DNA of 5,273 nucleotides from an uncultured Clostridia bacterium (lineage in GTDB: Bacteria > Bacillota > Clostridia > UBA1381), in contig CAKSGP010000118.1 of NCBI GenBank assembly GCA_934454745.1, positions 1 through 5,273 of the forward strand, written 5' to 3'. The notes beneath the pieces were generated by a model. That model did not search any database. It had not been told where the DNA came from and saw only the letters and a list, made by a program, of their open reading frames with translations. This document shows positions 1-5,273 of the stretch, in pieces (the first letter of the stretch is position 1; each line of letters starts with the position of its first letter). A program made the translations under genes and the position numbers.

Positions 1-956
1 GGTTGTAACGTACCGACTCCTAAAGCTTTCAGTATTGATCCTGCTGTCAAAGCCCCGGTAAAGTGACCAACCGGTGCTAAACTAAGTATCAGCAAAGCAA
101 AAATAATACTGCCAAGGCCTAAACAAAGCGTTTTGGTAAAACCAATATGATCGGGTAAACGACTGCATACCGCTCTCGAAAAGAAAAGTGTAAATGCACT
201 TATCGTAAAATACCATCCCACATTAGAAATTTCAAACTGCTCCGCATATAAAACGATATATCCATTTTCAATTCCATTAATCGATGAAATGGCAATCGTT
301 ATCACTGCAAAAATGATTGCTTCCTTTGCCACAAAATCTTGTAACCTGAATGTAAAAATTTCTTTTGAATTTTCAGATCTATCACCTGCTGCTTTCGTTT
401 TTGTGTCCATCAACATAGCCCCAACAAAAGCAACCGCTATACAACCTGCAGAAGCAAAAAACATATTGCGACTTCCTACTCTCTCATACAAGGCAAGAGA
501 GATACTAGGACCTATGGCTACCGCCATGGTTTGCGCCAAACCGAAATATCCCATGCCTTCTCCCATCCTGCCGATAGGGATACAGCCAGATATCAAAACC
601 ATTGTGACAGTTGTTACCATGCCAAAAGCTATTCCATGAAAAATTCGTAACACAATATATAACATTGCGTTCGTACACACGCCATATCCTACTACACATA
701 AAAAATTCACTGCCAATGATAACGACAGCAGAATTTTTCTGTCGAGATGATCGCTTACCCAACCAGTTACTGGCCGGGTAAGCATCGAAGCGAATGACAT
801 AGAACCGATTACAGAACCTGCCATTGTCACTGTCATCCCAAGATGTACAAGGTGTTTGGATAGGGCGGTAGAAATCATATAGAAACTGGTGCTTACAATC
901 AGATTTATCAGAAATAAAGTGATGTAAGATTTATTCCAGATCTTTTCCTGTTTCAT
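1..956 (-). CDS. MFS transporter, DHA/antiporter-like (3' end outside window)
   Basis: This frame is open from an ATG at 956 to the left edge: 318 codons with no stop on a codon-by-codon read. It begins MKQEKIWNKSY. Hydrophobic segments fit TM1 (about 11-31), TM2 (40-58), TM3-TM6 (75-183), a polar central loop rich in K, D and E (184-206), then about four more helices. Roughly 80 residues, about two helices, are missing compared with a usual 12-TM protein of about 400. MFS motif A is clear at 65-74 (GWVSDHLDRK), with a weaker copy in the second half (RLPDHIGFTK, 266-275). TM4 has the motif B arginine (RIFHGIAFG, 104-112) and TM5 has a Gly-Pro at 149-150 like antiporter motif C. In the MFS these features point to proton-coupled export rather than sugar uptake, but the substrate cannot be read from sequence. 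The gene starts 8 nt after esterase 2 and is probably translationally coupled to it. An operon role in exporting a released acid or sugar is inference only. Confidence 0.9.
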   Translation of the reverse strand, partial: MKQEKIWNKSYITLFLINLIVSTSFYMISTALSKHLVHLGMTVTMAGSVIGSMSFASMLTRPVTGWVSDHLDRKILLSLSLAVNFLCVVGYGVCTNAMLYIVLRIFHGIAFGMVTTVTMVLISGCIPIGRMGEGMGYFGLAQTMAVAIGPSISLALYERVGSRNMFFASAGCIAVAFVGAMLMDTKTKAAGDRSENSKEIFTFRLQDFVAKEAIIFAVITIAISSINGIENGYIVLYAEQFEISNVGWYFTISAFTLFFSRAVCSRLPDHIGFTKTLCLGLGSIIFALLILSLAPVGHFTGALTAGSILKALGVGTLQ

Positions 957-964
957 ATACCGTG

Positions 965-1738
965 TTACCCTTTCTTATTCAGTACATCATATCCCCACTC
1001 GGTTGCCAATGGCAGCATTTTATTAATAAAGAACCAGTCATGAGCTCCTGATTCCTCATGCCACTCTGCATCGAATCCCAAATCTTTCATATAACCAAAA
1101 GTGGATTTGACTATAGGGAATCCTCCATCCTCTGTTCCGCAGCACACAAACAATTTTGGCAAAATGCTGCCATTTTCCACTGCTTTCTTTGCAAGATACT
1201 TCACATCATGCTCAGTATTAAACAAACTATTAATGTGTGTTGTACCGAACACATACTGATGAATCTGACCAAACGGAGAATCCTCCGGCATTTCTGACGT
1301 TTCAATAAAATTGCCGGCAGAGAAAACAATTATGCCTGCATATTTATCAGGTCTGGTCAGCCCAAGCTTATAAGCGCCATGACCGCCCATAGAAAAACCA
1401 GCTACAAGATTATCCTCACGTTTAGAAGAAATGGGAAGCATTCTTGATAACATCGTAGGAAGTTCTTCTGTAAGAAAATCGAAATAACGACCCGTAGGAA
1501 TATTAGCATAAAAGCTGTTGGTGGCACTCGCCATCACCACAGCAAATCCATACTTTTCAGCGTATAGTTCAATCATTGTGTTACGATCCCAATCACTGTG
1601 GCCGCCCATAGCGCCGTGCAGCAGCCACATTACCGGCCACTTATCTCCTCTCATTTGAGCATGATCAGGAATCATTACAGAAACCTCAGTTTTTCGACTT
1701 AACATTTTTGAGAAAAAATGTACATGCATGAGTGACAT
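965..1738 (-). CDS. esterase 2, esterase D/EstA-type alpha/beta hydrolase
   Basis: A complete 257-residue protein of the esterase D family (Pfam PF00756 type), which includes tributyrin esterase EstA, acetyl-xylan and feruloyl (CE1) esterases and S-formylglutathione hydrolase. The nucleophile elbow is GFSMGG at 114-119 with Ser116. The likely acid is Asp204 in GTEDGG, and the likely base is His233 in GAHDW. The oxyanion-side motif LLHGAMGG spans 39-46. There is no signal peptide, so it should act in the cytoplasm. The start MSLMHVHFFS is supported by a strong AAGGAGGG 6 nt upstream and by the family-typical 'VHFFS' beginning. It follows esterase 1 by 12 nt and precedes the MFS gene by 8 nt. 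Next to an oligosaccharide importer, the best guess is removal of acetyl or other acyl groups from imported sugars. A lipase-like or detoxifying role cannot be excluded. The gene looks intact. Confidence 0.92.
   Translation of the reverse strand: MSLMHVHFFSKMLSRKTEVSVMIPDHAQMRGDKWPVMWLLHGAMGGHSDWDRNTMIELYAEKYGFAVVMASATNSFYANIPTGRYFDFLTEELPTMLSRMLPISSKREDNLVAGFSMGGHGAYKLGLTRPDKYAGIIVFSAGNFIETSEMPEDSPFGQIHQYVFGTTHINSLFNTEHDVKYLAKKAVENGSILPKLFVCCGTEDGGFPIVKSTFGYMKDLGFDAEWHEESGAHDWFFINKMLPLATEWGYDVLNKKG
968..972 (-). promoter_or_regulatory. weak Shine-Dalgarno for the MFS gene
   Basis: Read on the minus strand, AAGGG lies 11 nt before the ATG at 956, inside the last codons of esterase 2 (Lys-Gly-stop). 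The match is weaker and the spacer longer than at the other junctions. Initiation of the MFS gene may therefore depend on ribosomes finishing esterase 2. Confidence 0.4.
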
Positions 1739-1744
1739 ACGTTT

Positions 1745-1752
1745 CCCTCCTT
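1745..1752 (-). promoter_or_regulatory. Shine-Dalgarno of esterase 2, overlapping esterase 1 stop
   Basis: The minus strand reads AAGGAGGG, 6 nt before the ATG at 1738. Its first two A residues are the last two bases of the TAA stop of esterase 1 (1753-1751). This arrangement favours termination-reinitiation coupling and fixes the start of esterase 2. Confidence 0.8.
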
Positions 1753-2536
1753 ATACAATAGAATCCAAAAATATCTGAATCCATTTATCCCAAAACTCCC
1801 AGCAATGCGTCGCATTTTCAATATAGCATTCGTAACGATAAGGATTATCTTCCAGTGACATAAAATGCTTGCGGATTGCTAAAGTAACTTCAAAGCCATG
1901 ATCCTGCATACCTGCTGCATGAAAAATTCTTGGAAGAGGCTTACCCTCTTTTATGTTTTCAAGTGATTGATAAATAATATCATACCGAGTTCCTTTCAGT
2001 TCATCGGGATCATCCACACCAAAGTGAATCTGAGACAGGGACAGTGAGCCGTCTCCACCTGGTCCAGGAGGAGTCCAATCAGATACCCGAAGATGCTCAA
2101 ACGGAATCACCGAACTCGTTGAAAGAATACAGGCAGCAGCAAACTTCTCCGGATACATGATTGCCAGTTCCATAGCTCCTCCACCGCCCATGGATAAGCC
2201 GCCGATATATGTATGTTTTGGATCAGATGTAATTCTGGGGAAAAATCTCCGTACAATTTCAGGAAGTTCTTGAATGATATATTCCTCATAATTTGGACCC
2301 ACGGCCATTTTCAGCCAACGACTGGGACCTGCGGAAGGCATGATTACTGCAATTCCCTATTCTTCCGCATACCTTGCGATTCCAGAGTTCAATATCCAGT
2401 CATCACAACTACCGCTGCCACCATGCAACAGGTAAAGCACTGGAATTTCGTCATCTGTTTTGTCGGGAACAATTAAATAAATCTTCTCTTCTGAGCAGGT
2501 AGCTTTCGCAAAAGTAAGCAATTCTACAAATGCCAT
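1751..2536 (-). pseudogene. esterase 1, EstA/esterase D type, interrupted by in-frame TAG
   Basis: The full-length frame is 261 residues from ATG 2536 (MAFVELLTF), which has an ideal AAGGAGG 7 nt upstream. It matches the length of the downstream paralogue (257). One TAG at codon 60 (2359-2357) splits it into a 59-codon piece and a 196-codon piece that could start at Met66 (2341). Conserved elements sit on both sides of the stop. LLHGGSG (36-42) is upstream. GLSMGG with nucleophile Ser115, Asp212 in GMQDHG, and His244 in ATHCWEFW are downstream. The flanking residues YAEE-stop-GIAVIM align with YAEKYGFAVVM of esterase 2, so the lost residue was almost certainly Tyr (TAC or TAT to TAG). A protein restarted at Met66 would lack the oxyanion-side strand and is unlikely to be active. 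There is no signal peptide. The original role was probably cytoplasmic deacylation of imported sugar esters. I call it a pseudogene, but a sequencing error or readthrough is possible because the rest of the frame is undamaged. Confidence 0.85.
2357..2359 (-). other. in-frame amber codon in esterase 1
   Basis: On the minus strand the bases read GAA GAA TAG GGA ATT GCA. The same frame continues for 201 codons to a natural TAA, with the full catalytic apparatus. Other stops in the window are TAA (solute-binding protein, LplC, both esterases) and TGA (LplB). TAG ends no gene seen here. Confidence 0.9.
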
Positions 2537-2543
2537 GTGTATT

Positions 2544-2550
2544 CCTCCTT
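2544..2550 (-). promoter_or_regulatory. Shine-Dalgarno of esterase 1, overlapping LplC stop
   Basis: The minus strand reads AAGGAGG, 7 nt before ATG 2536. It overlaps the TAA stop of the LplC-type permease (2551-2549). This site decides the esterase 1 start at 2536 rather than the internal ATG at 2341, and shows that the upstream 59 codons belong to the gene. Confidence 0.85.
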
Positions 2551-3430
2551 ATCCTTTTATGGCGCCGATCATAACACCTTTTGTGAAATACTTCTGTATA
2601 AATGGATAAATAGCCAGAATCGGAAGCGTTGCTACTATAACCGTGCAGTATTTGATCAATGTTTTATAGATGCTGATAGAAGCATCTGCTCCGGCAGAGG
2701 TAATATTTGTGTTTCCATCTACCAATATTTCCCTCAATATAATTTGAAGAGGATATTTGGAACGGCTCGTCAAATACAGCGAAGCACTAAACCAGGAGTT
2801 CCAATGCATAACTGCAATAAACAGAATGATAACAGCGAGAGACGCTTTTGAAAGTGGCAAAACAATACGCACGAATATCTGCATATCATTAGCTCCATCT
2901 AGTTTCGCTGATTCTTCGAGAGAATCAGGAATTCCTTGGAAGGATGTCCGCAAAATAACAAGGTTAAAAACACTTATCGCTGTCGGCAGAATCAAAGCGA
3001 GACGATTGTTTAAAAGACCGAGTTTCTGTATAAGAATGTAATTCGGAATCAGCCCTCCGTTAAACAGCATTGTAAAAGAGATAAATAGCATCAATGTTCC
3101 CGCGGGAAGAAAGTATTTCCGAGAAAGTGTATAAGCCCCCAAAGCTGTCATAATAATTCCCAAGGCAGTTCCACCAACTACATATAACAGCGTATTAAGA
3201 TAACTCTTCCATATGGACATATTTGAAAATACGATCTTATACCCTTTTAGAGTAAATTCGCCTTTGGGCAAAAGAAGCATTCCTTTACTTGCAGCCAAGG
3301 CTTGCGGTGATGAAAACGAAGCACAAAGGGTGTGCCACATTGGCGCTAAGCATATAAATCCTATCATAACCAGAATCAAATAATCAAAAATCAAAAACGC
3401 TATTCGCATAGGCGAATGGATTGCTTTCAT
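2549..3430 (-). CDS. lplC: LplC-type sugar ABC transporter permease
   Basis: A 293-residue inner-membrane permease of the LplC/YtcP branch of carbohydrate (CUT1-type) ABC importers. About six hydrophobic helices are visible (near 11-31, 83-103, 110-131, 145-162, 196-216, 262-280). The cytoplasmic EAA loop, which docks the ATPase, is at 172-192 (EESAKLDGAND, ending in IVLP). The C-terminus GVMIGAIKG is typical of this branch. It should pair with the LplB-type permease just upstream to form the channel. I start it at ATG 3430 (MKAIHSPM) because GGAGGTGA lies 5 nt before it. A GTG at 3445 would add five residues but would place that Shine-Dalgarno inside the coding region. The stop overlaps the ribosome binding site of esterase 1. 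Symbol by family resemblance; orthology to Bacillus lplC is not proven. Confidence 0.93.
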   Translation of the reverse strand: MKAIHSPMRIAFLIFDYLILVMIGFICLAPMWHTLCASFSSPQALAASKGMLLLPKGEFTLKGYKIVFSNMSIWKSYLNTLLYVVGGTALGIIMTALGAYTLSRKYFLPAGTLMLFISFTMLFNGGLIPNYILIQKLGLLNNRLALILPTAISVFNLVILRTSFQGIPDSLEESAKLDGANDMQIFVRIVLPLSKASLAVIILFIAVMHWNSWFSASLYLTSRSKYPLQIILREILVDGNTNITSAGADASISIYKTLIKYCTVIVATLPILAIYPFIQKYFTKGVMIGAIKG

Positions 3431-3435
3431 ATGAC

Positions 3436-3443
3436 TCACCTCC
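3436..3443 (-). promoter_or_regulatory. Shine-Dalgarno that sets the lplC start
   Basis: The minus strand reads GGAGGTGA with a 5-nt spacer to ATG 3430. It lies directly after the TGA stop of the upstream permease (3448-3446). It argues for the shorter 293-residue start over the GTG at 3445. Confidence 0.8.
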
Positions 3444-3445
3444 AC

Positions 3446-4348
3446 TCAGAACAGGCTTGTTTCTGTCACTTTTTTGCTGATTGTATTTGTGGTAACAATC
3501 AGGATAAATCCAATGACAGAATTGAAAAGACCGACAGCTGTACTATAACCGTAGTTATAATTGATAATACCCTGACGATACACATATGTAGAAATAACGT
3601 CTGAGGTTTCGTATGTAGCTTGATTATACAGTAGCAGTACTTTTTCAAAATTGACAGACATCAGCTGACCTACCTTAAGGATCAACATAATAATTATAGT
3701 TGGTGCAATTCCCGGAAGTGTTACATGAAGACACTGCTTCCAATATCCAGCACCATCAATCACAGCCGCCTCATACTGTGTATCGTCAATTTGAGACAAT
3801 GCAGCAAGGTAAATAATACTATTATATCCTACCATCTGCCAGATATTGGTCGTTATAAATATGGGACGAAACATTTCCGGCATACTAAGCAGATTTCCGG
3901 TTTTACCTGTTACTGCCGTTACAAATGCCGTGATTGGTCCATTTGACGCTGTAAAGTCACGGATGATTCCGCAAATGACAACCATAGAAAGAAAATAAGG
4001 CAGATAACTGATCGTTTGCACTGTTTTCTTAAAGGGTTTATTGTGTACTTCATTTAACAGTAACGCCAAAATAATAGGAGCAGGAAATGCAAAAATTAAG
4101 TCATAAATACTTAATACCAGAGTATTTTTTATTACTCGAAAGAAATTATCACTCTGGAAAAAGTTGATAAAATGTTGAAATCCAACCCATTCACTTTTCA
4201 AAAGTCCCAGAGCAGGTTTATAATTTTGAAAGGCCATCAGAATTCCAAACATCGGAACGTAATGGAATACCAGAAAATATAGAATGACCGGCAGCGTCAT
4301 CCAATATATCATTTTATGCTGCCGATAATTTTGTAGCAATTTCTTCAT
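3446..4348 (-). CDS. lplB: LplB-type sugar ABC transporter permease
   Basis: A complete 300-residue permease of the LplB family, the first of the two channel subunits in polysaccharide/oligosaccharide importers of Firmicutes. The N-terminus is basic (MKKLLQNYRQHK), followed by TM1 at about 14-38. The segment VPMFGILMAFQNYKP (31-45) is a family hallmark. Further hydrophobic helices lie near 77-99, 112-130, 165-185, 212-232 and 270-290. The EAA loop is at 192-212 (YEAAVIDGAGYWKQ, ending in VTLP). The protein ends ETSLF, as is usual in this family. AAGGAG lies 7 nt before the ATG. Upstream is the solute-binding protein gene, separated by a strong hairpin; downstream, lplC begins 15 nt after the stop. 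No ATP-binding subunit is encoded here, and such systems commonly share an ATPase of the MsmX type. Symbol by family resemblance; the sugar is unknown. Confidence 0.94.
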   Translation of the reverse strand: MKKLLQNYRQHKMIYWMTLPVILYFLVFHYVPMFGILMAFQNYKPALGLLKSEWVGFQHFINFFQSDNFFRVIKNTLVLSIYDLIFAFPAPIILALLLNEVHNKPFKKTVQTISYLPYFLSMVVICGIIRDFTASNGPITAFVTAVTGKTGNLLSMPEMFRPIFITTNIWQMVGYNSIIYLAALSQIDDTQYEAAVIDGAGYWKQCLHVTLPGIAPTIIIMLILKVGQLMSVNFEKVLLLYNQATYETSDVISTYVYRQGIINYNYGYSTAVGLFNSVIGFILIVTTNTISKKVTETSLF

Positions 4349-4355
4349 ATCAAAT

Positions 4356-4361
4356 CTCCTT
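4356..4361 (-). promoter_or_regulatory. Shine-Dalgarno of lplB
   Basis: The minus strand reads AAGGAG, 7 nt before ATG 4348 and only 4 nt after the base of the intercistronic hairpin. Ribosome access here could be affected by that structure. Confidence 0.75.
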
Positions 4362-4365
4362 AGTC

Positions 4366-4401
4366 ATAGCTGCCTGTTCAAAATCTCAAACAGGCAGCTA
4401 T
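4366..4401 (-). promoter_or_regulatory. intercistronic hairpin between binding protein and lplB
   Basis: The arms 4366-4378 (ATAGCTGCCTGTT on the plus strand) and 4389-4401 (AACAGGCAGCTAT) are perfect 13-bp complements around a 10-nt loop. The hairpin starts 8 nt after the binding-protein stop and ends 4 nt before the lplB Shine-Dalgarno. Neither strand has a T-run after the stem, so it is not a standard intrinsic terminator. A likely role (inference from similar binding-protein/permease junctions, such as malE-malF) is to protect the 3' end of the binding-protein message and lower permease expression. Confidence 0.75.
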
Positions 4402-4409
4402 TAAGAAAA

Positions 4410-5273
4410 TTACCGGGCGTTATATCGATCATAAGCAGTTTGGTAAGCATTTATTGCCTGATCCACACCCATATCTTTGATTTTTTGAATAAAACTATCG
4501 TAATTATCAAATGATTCGATTCCGAGGATAAATTTCACCTGCATTTCTTGTACGTAGGTCATTACTTCAGTCATAACAGAGTTGTATACTTCGAGTTCTT
4601 CTTCATTAAGTGTAAGAGAATCACTAATATAATATTCGTTATCACAGGCATCATCATACATAGCTGCCGCTTCATTCAAAAACGGATCATCTTCGCGATC
4701 GCGCATTGTGTACACAACATTGGGACTCGGTGCAATAGAATAAATCATGTCCAGCGCAGCAAAGCCTTCCGGATTTTTAAAGATATTATCTCCAAAGTGC
4801 ACTGTACCGTCTTCCTCTATAATATAATTGCTTTCATCGGGACCCCAGTTACTGACAAATGCAACATCATCAATGTACTGCATATCAACCCATTGCAAAG
4901 CAACATCTAAATTTTCACACTGCGTACTAATCTGATAACCTGCAAAAACAGTTCCGTTATAAGGATAGACATGAATCTTATCACCTTCTTCACAACGGGA
5001 TTAGGAACTGCCACATATTCAACAGATTCATCACCAATAAGAGCTTTCAAAACGGAAGCCAACGAGGTGGGAGCTACCATGGAACCGGTCATCGGATCTG
5101 TATATGTCGTGAACTCTGCAGAATTTGAATTCATAGACATAAAATCCGGATCGATCAATCCTTCAGTATACCATTTATTCATCATTTCCAGATATGTTCT
5201 GAAACCATCTGATAAAGGCGAAAAATACACGGTGCCATCTATTTGATAGAACGGTTTGTTAGCACTGTATCCA
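4410..5273 (-). pseudogene. LplA-type extracellular solute-binding protein, C-terminal half, frameshifted
   Basis: This is the C-terminal part (about 287 residues) of a family 1 solute-binding lipoprotein that would capture an oligosaccharide outside the cell and pass it to the two permeases. Members of this LplA-like group usually have 500-560 residues, so the signal peptide, lipobox and first domain lie beyond the right edge. Coding enters in one frame at 5273 (GYSANKPFYQIDGTVYF, then KWYTEGLIDPDF) and runs to VAVPNPVVK near 4988. It then needs a shift to EGDKIHVYPYNGTVFAGY, which continues to the TAA at 4410. Without the shift, the first frame adds about 27 unrelated residues and ends at 4907. 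The second part ends with the family-typical GVDQAINAYQTAYDRYNAR. One deleted base in GTGAA(A)GAAGG, restoring Val-Lys-Glu-Gly-Asp, explains the break. Both sides look well conserved, so either a sequencing error or a fresh mutation is possible. Confidence 0.88.
4986..4990 (-). other. frameshift site in the solute-binding protein gene
   Basis: The minus strand reads GTG AAG AAG GTG in the upstream frame. The downstream frame reads GAA GGT GAT AAG from 4988. The net change is one missing base, most simply an A lost from an AAA run. There is no canonical X-XXY-YYZ slippery heptamer, so programmed frameshifting is not supported. Confidence 0.8.

Noticed and set aside
289..639. Plus-strand open frame of 116 codons
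   Set aside because: It is antisense to the MFS gene, which is open in its own frame with clear MFS motifs; there is no good ribosome site and the protein resembles nothing I recognise.
505..762. Minus-strand 85-codon open frame
   Set aside because: It is a different frame inside the MFS gene; the correct frame gives motif A (GWVSDHLDRK) and the motif B region, while this one gives a Cys/Trp/Asn-rich sequence with no family features.
2058..2070. Small GC-rich palindrome around cctggtccagg
   Set aside because: It encodes the Pro/Gly-rich loop of esterase 1 (PPGPGG), where such codons easily form palindromes; no regulatory position.
2908..2928. 8-bp inverted repeat with a 5-nt loop (ctgattct / agaatcag) inside the LplC gene
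   Set aside because: It lies over codons of the conserved EAA loop region (Ser-Leu-Glu-Glu-Ser), so protein constraint and chance explain it; it is not near a gene boundary.
3431..3445. GTG at 3445 as the lplC start
   Set aside because: It would start directly after the lplB stop with no Shine-Dalgarno of its own at proper distance, while GGAGGTGA is ideally placed for ATG 3430.
4366..4401. Hairpin as a rho-independent terminator
   Set aside because: No T-run follows the stem on either strand, and the operon clearly continues into lplB with a strong ribosome site 4 nt later.
4980..4996. Programmed ribosomal frameshifting in the binding protein gene
   Set aside because: The shift site lacks a canonical slippery heptamer and solute-binding proteins are not known to use frameshifting; a one-base loss in an A-run is simpler.

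Overview
The window reads as a piece of a Firmicutes genome, most likely a gut- or rumen-type Clostridia/Lachnospiraceae member. This is inferred from moderately AT-rich DNA, strong AGGAGG-type ribosome binding sites, tight gene packing and LplA/LplB/LplC-type transporter proteins. No RNA gene or species marker supports a finer call. Every gene I can support lies on the minus strand, so the operon reads from high to low coordinates.

Layout in transcription order: (1) 5273-4410, the C-terminal half of an LplA-type extracellular solute-binding lipoprotein, entering from outside the window and carrying a one-base frameshift near 4988; (2) 4401-4366, a perfect 13-bp intercistronic hairpin without a U-tract; (3) 4348-3446, LplB-type ABC permease; (4) 3430-2549, LplC-type ABC permease; (5) 2536-1751, an esterase of the esterase D/EstA alpha/beta-hydrolase family, interrupted by one in-frame TAG at codon 60; (6) 1738-965, a second, intact, divergent esterase of the same family; (7) 956 to the left edge, the first 318 residues of a major facilitator superfamily transporter with antiporter-type motifs, open throughout.

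Junctions are very tight: 12 nt between permease and esterase 1, 12 nt between the two esterases, and 8 nt between esterase 2 and the MFS gene. At the first two, the stop codon of one gene forms part of the Shine-Dalgarno sequence of the next (TAAGGAGG). This suggests one mRNA with coupled translation. There is no gene-free stretch longer than about 60 bases, and no promoter, intrinsic terminator, tRNA, rRNA, CRISPR array or insertion sequence is visible.

The likely job (inference) is uptake of an ester-decorated oligosaccharide. The binding protein and two permeases would import it using an ATPase encoded elsewhere (MsmX type). Two esterases without signal peptides would remove acyl groups in the cytoplasm, and the MFS protein might move a product or by-product out. 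The most notable points are the two lesions: the amber codon where the paralogue has Tyr, and the frameshift in the binding protein. Both sit in otherwise well-preserved reading frames, which suggests sequencing error, very recent inactivation, or (less likely) recoding.
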